Source of the DNA: Siphonodentalium dalli
Lineage: Eukaryota > Mollusca > Scaphopoda > Gadilida > Siphonodentaliidae
Direction of reading: 5' to 3'
Length of the DNA stretch: 64,000 nucleotides
Assembly (NCBI GenBank): GCA_032622095.1
Contig: CP136063.1
Coordinates: 24,120,987 to 24,184,986 of the forward strand
The notes under the pieces are model-generated. The model had not been told where the DNA came from, made no database searches, and worked only from the letters and a program-made list of their open reading frames with translations. Both the position numbers and the translations under genes were made by a program. Positions 59,100-64,000 of the stretch are shown one piece after another (position 1 is the stretch's first letter; each line of letters opens with the position of its first letter).

Positions 59100-59665
59100 G
59101 CCCATGTTTGGTCGGATCTTCATGAAATTTGTCATGGATGTTAACAATGACATGTAGATGGGAACGAGTCCTTTTGGGGTCATTCGGTCAAAAAACAGGG
59201 CCGCCAACAGTCATCTTGGGTTTTACTCTTTGCAATGACTAAATCCTTTGGCACAGGCTACAGATCGTACCTTTGGTCAGATAATTATGAAATTTGTCAT
59301 GGCTATTGACATTGACATGTAGATGGGAACGAGTCATTTTGGGGTCGTTTGACCAAAAACATCGCCACCAGCGGTCATCTTGGATTTCATAATTCAATCC
59401 ATTAGCACGGGCTACAGGTCGTATCTTTTGTCGGATCTTCATTAAATTTGTCATGGATGTTAAAATTGACATGTAGATGGGAAACGATTATTAGACGACT
59501 AAATCATTTGACACAGGCTACAGGTCGTATCTTGTGTCGGATCATCATGAAATTTGTGATGGATGTTAACAATGACATGTAAATGGGAAGGAGTTTTTTT
59601 GGGTCATTTGGCATCAAAAAACATGGCTGTCGTGGCCATCTTGGATTTTAATCTTTGCATAACTA
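59100..59665 (+). repeat. Second block of the 150-170 bp tandem array
   Basis: Same units as 53850-55665 (ATGAAATTTGTCATGGATGT, ATGTAGATGGGAACGAGTC), at least three copies. The two blocks are probably one array split by later insertion of 55.7-59.1 kb. Confidence 0.8.
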
Positions 59666-60334
59666 AGCCTTTCAACTTTCCACATTCCTAAACGCTCCAT
59701 TGACTGTAACACGTGAAATTATTCCCATTCCAAATTGAGCTACAGTGTCATAAATACATTTCAGTCAATTCACATTTTCAGCTTCATATACATGTAAACC
59801 AATTTCATCAGTGTTTTCTTCATTAAAGGAAATTGCAAATTCATCGTTGATTCCATCATATAAACATTTCATTATCAACTGGGTGGTTGCTCCATTACGT
59901 GTCACGTACGATCATATTAGTTGAAATGTATTTTGATGGTGACTACTTCAAAAATGATAGAAAAGTATTTGATGGTTTCATAGAAACTATGAGCCCTTAC
60001 GAAAAGAATCAGAAACATTACCCAAAACATGTATTTCACAAACTTGTAAGACTTACTGTGAATTTCAGTATTGATAAAATGTGATCATTACCAATTGTTT
60101 AAATATGTTAAAATCACAATCATTTGTAAATATGTTGATTGTTAATGATGAAATGAGTTACCAAATGTAAATTATGTTCATTGCATTACCAATTATTGAT
60201 TGTAAATAAGATAATTTCATGATCAGTTGTAAATTTGTTGATTCTTAATTCAAAAATAAAAGTTATGTTGTTGAAAAACAGTCTTTTTTAATGATCGTCT
60301 TCGGCAATGTCGATGAAGATCTTAATTCACCAAA
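59666..60334. other. Unassigned; possible 3' end of an unidentified gene
   Basis: An AATAAA lies at 60256. A plus-strand frame at 59887-60084 and a short acidic minus-strand frame at about 59780-59920 are both open but unrecognised. Neither is called. Confidence 0.3.
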
Positions 60335-60415
60335 AAAAGAAACACATTTGAAATATCATTTGGGAAAATTGGTAGAAAATCACAATGACGACGCCAACGA
60401 CGTCCGCGTGTTTTA
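60335..60415 (+). promoter_or_regulatory. Shared accessory-gene promoter block
   Basis: Reads CATTTGGGAAAATTGGTAG, CAATGACGACG, CGTCCGCGTGTTTTACATAT. Diverged but recognisable copy of the block at 31345 and 32690-32900, about 40 bp before the ATG at 60457. Confidence 0.65.
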
Positions 60416-60456
60416 CATATAACAAAATCCCATTTAGAGCATATCATTTATCCACG

Positions 60457-60851
60457 ATGGAATACCCTAAAACTGATCTTATGTCAGAGCCATCCTTGTA
60501 GTGGCTGCGAAGCCCATTGCGGTGTGGAAGGCCATTTCCTGGGCAATGTTTGGTACAGATGAAAAGTTATTTGAACTATTCGCTTTTGTCTGTGCAACTT
60601 GGGCTCGGAATCCTACACTGCTCAGTGGACAGGAGATAGAGTACATCGAATGGCTTGGGACAACAGATGTCTTACTCACGGTGTTTTGGAGAGAGAAAAA
60701 GCAATACAGATTCAGCGTATCCCCAGTGAGTAATGTGAGTATACCGAAAGGTATATTTCCATCTCTCATCGAGGGTTCGCTTGTGTTTCGGGCGTTCGAT
60801 CAAGAGGATGGATTTGAGTTCCTAAAGACCCCTTATCCACTTTTCTTGTGA
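60457..60851 (+). pseudogene. Right-end Polinton accessory protein (about 131 codons)
   Basis: Starts MEYPKTDL. A 1-nt shift near 60482 leads into the long frame (AAKPIAVWKAISWAMFGTDEK...), which ends in TGA at 60849-60851. The body is helical at first (WKAISWAMFGT, LFAFVCATW), then beta-like (YRFSVSPVSNVSIP). It shares the promoter block and a histone-type stem-loop with the left-arm accessory genes, so it belongs to the same regulon although it sits at the opposite end. No family is recognised. A weak resemblance to the MDYRDLY-type protein (WKA...GT) may reflect common origin. Confidence 0.62.
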
Positions 60852-60864
60852 TCTGACGTAAAAC

Positions 60865-60880
60865 GGTCCTTTTCAAGGCC
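60865..60880 (+). terminator. Histone-type mRNA 3' stem-loop, variant
   Basis: GGTCCTTTTCAAGGCC with 5' flank AAAAC and 3' flank ACCCAAAA, starting 13 nt after the stop of the right-end gene. One stem pair is a C-A mismatch and one is G-T, so it is a decayed version. Confidence 0.8.
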
Positions 60881-60924
60881 ACCCAAAACCTGCTATAAGA
60901 TGGTTCTTGCATGTGCATTTTCAC

Positions 60925-61468
60925 AGCACTATCGTCTTCGAATTTATTCGAAGACTTTCGCTTTTGTTAAAAATGCACTGGTAAAGTAGCACAATTTACC
61001 AATGCATCTATTTTTGCTCGGTATTATTCTAAGTTCAGTGTGTACAGCGAAGGGGGGCGCCCTTCGCTTACCACACTGCCATTAGAATCCGAGAACAAAT
61101 CGATATATTAGTAAATTGTGCTCTTTTCTGTCAAAAAAACCCCTTCGAAGCGCTCACCTTACTCTTTAGAATCTAACACAACCTCTGGATCGACCCTGGG
61201 CGGATCACTCTGCCCCCCCCCCCCTCGCTGGCTGTCACTCTGGCCCATGGGCCAGAAATTTCTGGCCCATGGGCCAGAGTGACAGCCCCGGGTAAACAAA
61301 CATGGGCCAGAAATTTCTAGGTCTGTCACTCTGGCTCATGGACCAGAGTGACGACGATCCCGGCCCTGGGCCGTCACTCTGGCCCACCCCCTCGCTCGTC
61401 GTCACTCTGGCCCATGGGCCAGAGTGACGACGAGCGAGGGGTAGGCCAGAGTGACAGCCAATACTACT
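60925..61468 (-). repeat. Right terminal inverted repeat of copy 2
   Basis: Reverse complement of 30630-31215, including the TCTTCGAATTTATTCGAAGA hairpin, the GGGGGGCGCCC region and the palindromic array (for example 61401-61428). Ends CAATACTACT. Confidence 0.92.
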
Positions 61469-61474
61469 AGCGCT
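61469..61474 (+). repeat. Right target-site duplication AGCGCT
   Basis: Same hexamer as 30624-30629, directly after the right terminus. Confidence 0.88.
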
Positions 61475-62231
61475 CACCCAGCATCCACAAATATGTTGCT
61501 TACATTCGACGAACCGTTGTGTACGGAGTGTAATTACAGATAATCACACAGGAAACAGGTTTTATGTGAATCTTATTTTGGTATGAATACCACGGAATCT
61601 ATGAACTAATTTCGATAAAACAATATTAATTAAAAGCCACAGCTACCCTCGTGAGTGGCTTAGCTTTGGTTCGTTATTGCGCTAGCGTATGATCATATTA
61701 GTTACGTTACGCACACGGTGTTCCCATATCGTATTGTTTCAGCTTTTCTCATCTCATCAAATTCATTCCTGCTGTGTCTCTGCTCGCTTGATTTCGTAAA
61801 GAAAATTCAACTTCGGTCTTCAGGTTCAACACAGTTCATGTTCAATCGACAGTTGGGCTACTGACGTAATGTAAATCAATGTAAACTTTTACAGACAACA
61901 CCGTTGACGATGGCGATGAAGTCTCAAGATTCCGGAAACAACCCACAACTTCAACTTCAAGTTCATGGAAATTAAAAAAATAAAAGAGCAAGTTCTGTGT
62001 TGCATGTAATCAGTAATGTTATGTCAACATGACCGCTTTCGCAGATTGCCCTGGCCTAATATTCTTTGTAGTCATTGTTTTAGCCACTTGTGCAATTTTT
62101 TTAGCCACTTTTGAAAACGTACTGTGGGGTACATTCGCACAATATGTAATACTATATAAACATTTATTAACTCAAGGTTATATAAGTCATACAATATACA
62201 CCGTCAACAAATTAATAGTAACGTTCAAAAT
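61475..62231. other. Unassigned host flank
   Basis: No gene supported. The frame at 62029-62397 has a hydrophobic start but overlaps the hAT relic on the other strand and is not called. Confidence 0.35.
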
Positions 62232-62507
62232 TCAAACATTGTTGAAACTCCTACGCGAATTCACATCGTTCCACTTTGTGAACGCAAGTTCGAAATCAAA
62301 CTCATCAATTGGAGGCCATTCAATTGATAGTTTCATGAGAATGTTCAAATATTCCACAGACAGTCTATTTTGTTGCTTCAATTTAATCAGATTCTGAGTA
62401 GAGAACGCTCGTTCGCGATAAACAGTTGACACTGGTACACAATACACAATTGCAGCTAAATTACTAACTATTGTTTGAGCACAATCCCATTGTTGCAATC
62501 GTTCCAT
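62232..62507 (-). pseudogene. hAT transposase relic, C-terminal dimerisation region
   Basis: The minus-strand frame contains VPVSTVYRERAFSTQNLIK followed by LKQQNRLSVEYLNILMKLSI and DFELAFTKW. This is the hAT dimerisation signature (PVS...ERAFS...NRLS...L). The usual Cys of the CER triplet is Arg. Only the C-terminal tenth of a transposase is present; the catalytic domain is absent. It lies outside the Polinton. Confidence 0.75.
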
Positions 62508-64000
62508 AATTTTTGGTAAAGCACATCAATTCTCAAGGCCGGCTAAGGAATGGTTCAGTGATTATCCCATTGTTCGGCACACGCAACTCATAACAGACAA
62601 AGCGCACGGACGCTTCAAAGTGGGACCAGTATGTGATGTTTCTGACATATCTATTTACATTCAACGACAATAAGTTCATGTTAATTTCGTTGTTGGGCGT
62701 GGCTGACCGGCTATTGTGTCCAATTGCGGCCAGCGCACGGAGTGTCAAAACACGCTCAACGGCACATTTCCCGTTGATTGCATTATGTGGGATCAATTGT
62801 GCTCTAAGTCGGTAAGAACACGCGAATAGTTCTTTACCAGAATAAATCTCGTCTTCGACTCGATTGATTCTGGTAAAGAACAAGTATTGTGCTCTAACCA
62901 TTACGAAAGAGTTGTTTATTCCTGATCGCAAAGACATAAGTCACAAAACAGTCTGGAGTGGTATCAACACTTCCGAAGTAGTTGAACAAAACCCGAATGC
63001 GTTGGGCTATTCAAACTAATTGCTTCAAGCCTATACTGATTCACAATAGGGCGAGTCTCATTGTCCCACTGGTAACTGCATTGAAGTCAATGGAATGTGA
63101 GAAGCTATCACAAGTTTCTAATTGAGAATATATATTACTTCACTCTTTTGCAATCAGTTTAAAACCACCGTACAACAAAGCCCTTTTGTTACACAAGAAG
63201 CCGCTTCATAAATATTTGTTTACTCAATTGTGATAGCGTCTAAAGAATCCACATCTAAACGATCACTAAATAATTGCCCAGGGCAACCGACGCCCAACAG
63301 TATAGCTAATCGTACACATCGGCAATCTCGTCGCTTCTCGTCAACTCTCGCGAATAGCGTTAAGTCGTCTTGCGCTACGCCGGTTAATATTTTATTTTAC
63401 AATAAATCGGTCAAATCTTTTGTCATTTAGATCAACACGGAAAATGACTGTAGCAACCGACCGAACACAATTAAATTGCATGACCTATTTGATACAAATA
63501 ACAGAAAGATCATAATAAATCTATCAATATATCTAAAAAAGGCCCAAACACTAATGATCCACTCCTGAGGCTCAATGAAAAATCCCCACATCATACAACA
63601 TATAAACAGGGAATCGCCCCACAAACATCATATACCCCATTAATCATAAGATAGCATTATAAAACACACATATTTATATGAAAGCTCTCATACACATGTA
63701 CGGGTACACCCCCTGGATGATATCCATATTTTTTATTGGTAAATACTCTCTTCTGTGTATTCCCCATATTTGATATGTATTTGATATGTATGTATTTATG
63801 TTATTTTGTAATTGCAAATGAACACTCATAAATGTCACATTAGACGATGAGTTTACAACAATAAATTGAATTGAATTTGTTTTTGCCACCACCATATTTA
63901 TTTTAGCCACTTGGTATTATTTTTCGCAATTTGCTAAAATGGTTAGCGGCAGGGCGAACACTGTCCTGGAGTGGAGGCATTGTTCTCCAAATCCAAGTTT
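62508..64000. other. Unassigned non-coding DNA
   Basis: A perfect 15-bp-arm hairpin at 62829-62881 (GTTCTTTACCAGAAT and its complement) is the only structure noted. The 62533-62937 frame is unrecognised. Confidence 0.4.

Larger units (their letters stand above)
30630..61468 (+). mobile_element. Polinton/Maverick copy 2, complete but decayed
   Basis: 30.8 kb between matching termini AGTAGTATTG and CAATACTACT, with a 6-bp duplication as expected for the superfamily. About 15 kb of this is later insertion (5.9 kb in polB, about 9 kb between the protease and the right-end gene). Contains all hallmark genes: pPolB, packaging ATPase, retroviral-type integrase with chromodomain, penton and major capsid jelly-roll proteins, and adenain-like protease. 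Breaks are present in most of them, so the element cannot be autonomous now. Confidence 0.93.

Noticed and set aside
59780..60084. Short open frames on both strands upstream of the right-end gene
   Set aside because: Neither matches a known Polinton protein and each is under 70 codons; left as unassigned.
62533..62937. 134-aa minus-strand frame next to the hAT relic
   Set aside because: It could be more transposase, but no hAT motif is recognisable and its order relative to the C-terminal piece could not be confirmed.

Overview
The window is metazoan nuclear DNA, probably from a marine invertebrate; a lophotrochozoan such as a mollusc is a guess from the repeat style. It is AT-rich, full of satellites, foldback elements and MITE-like repeats, and almost devoid of host genes. 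The only recognisable host-type gene is a C2H2 zinc-finger array (15661-16459). No rRNA, intact tRNA or CRISPR array was seen.

The main content is two related Polinton/Maverick elements (virus-like DNA transposons) in opposite orientation, with about 15 kb between them. Copy 1 (6405-15654, minus) is truncated at its far end and keeps only the accessory genes, protein-primed DNA polymerase B, an F-box-like gene, the packaging ATPase and part of a core-protein gene. Copy 2 (30630-61468, plus) is complete from end to end: terminal inverted repeats of about 0.55 kb starting AGTAGTATTG, and a 6-bp target duplication AGCGCT. Its order is TIR, accessory genes, polB, F-box-like, ATPase, core-like proteins, integrase with chromodomain, membrane protein, penton, pVI-like protein, major capsid protein, C-x2-C protein, adenain-type protease, a mosaic of later insertions (51.3-60.3 kb), one more accessory gene, TIR. 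Both copies are dead; most genes carry nonsense or frameshift breaks, and breaks in one copy are usually absent from the other. A 5.9-kb foldback element sits inside polB of copy 2.

The most unusual observation is at the 3' ends of the accessory genes. Seven sites carry the metazoan replication-dependent histone mRNA stem-loop (GGCCCTTTTCAGGGCC, one variant), on the sense strand, mostly 14-30 nt after the stop codon, with ACCCA-type 3' flanks and a purine-rich block where the U7-binding histone downstream element would lie. The genes are not histones. The same genes share a promoter-like block containing TGACGTCGTC. The inference is an S-phase-coupled, poly(A)-independent expression programme in a Polinton. 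A neighbouring accessory gene (zinc knuckle plus basic tail) has AATAAA instead.

Region by region: 1-6404 repeats and minisatellites; 6405-15654 Polinton copy 1; 15655-16459 zinc-finger gene cut by the Polinton end; 16472-19467 foldback element carrying a PIF/Harbinger-like MITE; 19.5-22.0 kb unassigned; 22.07-24.36 kb 65-bp satellite; 24.4-30.6 kb mostly featureless; 30630-61468 Polinton copy 2; 61.5-64 kb with a hAT transposase relic.
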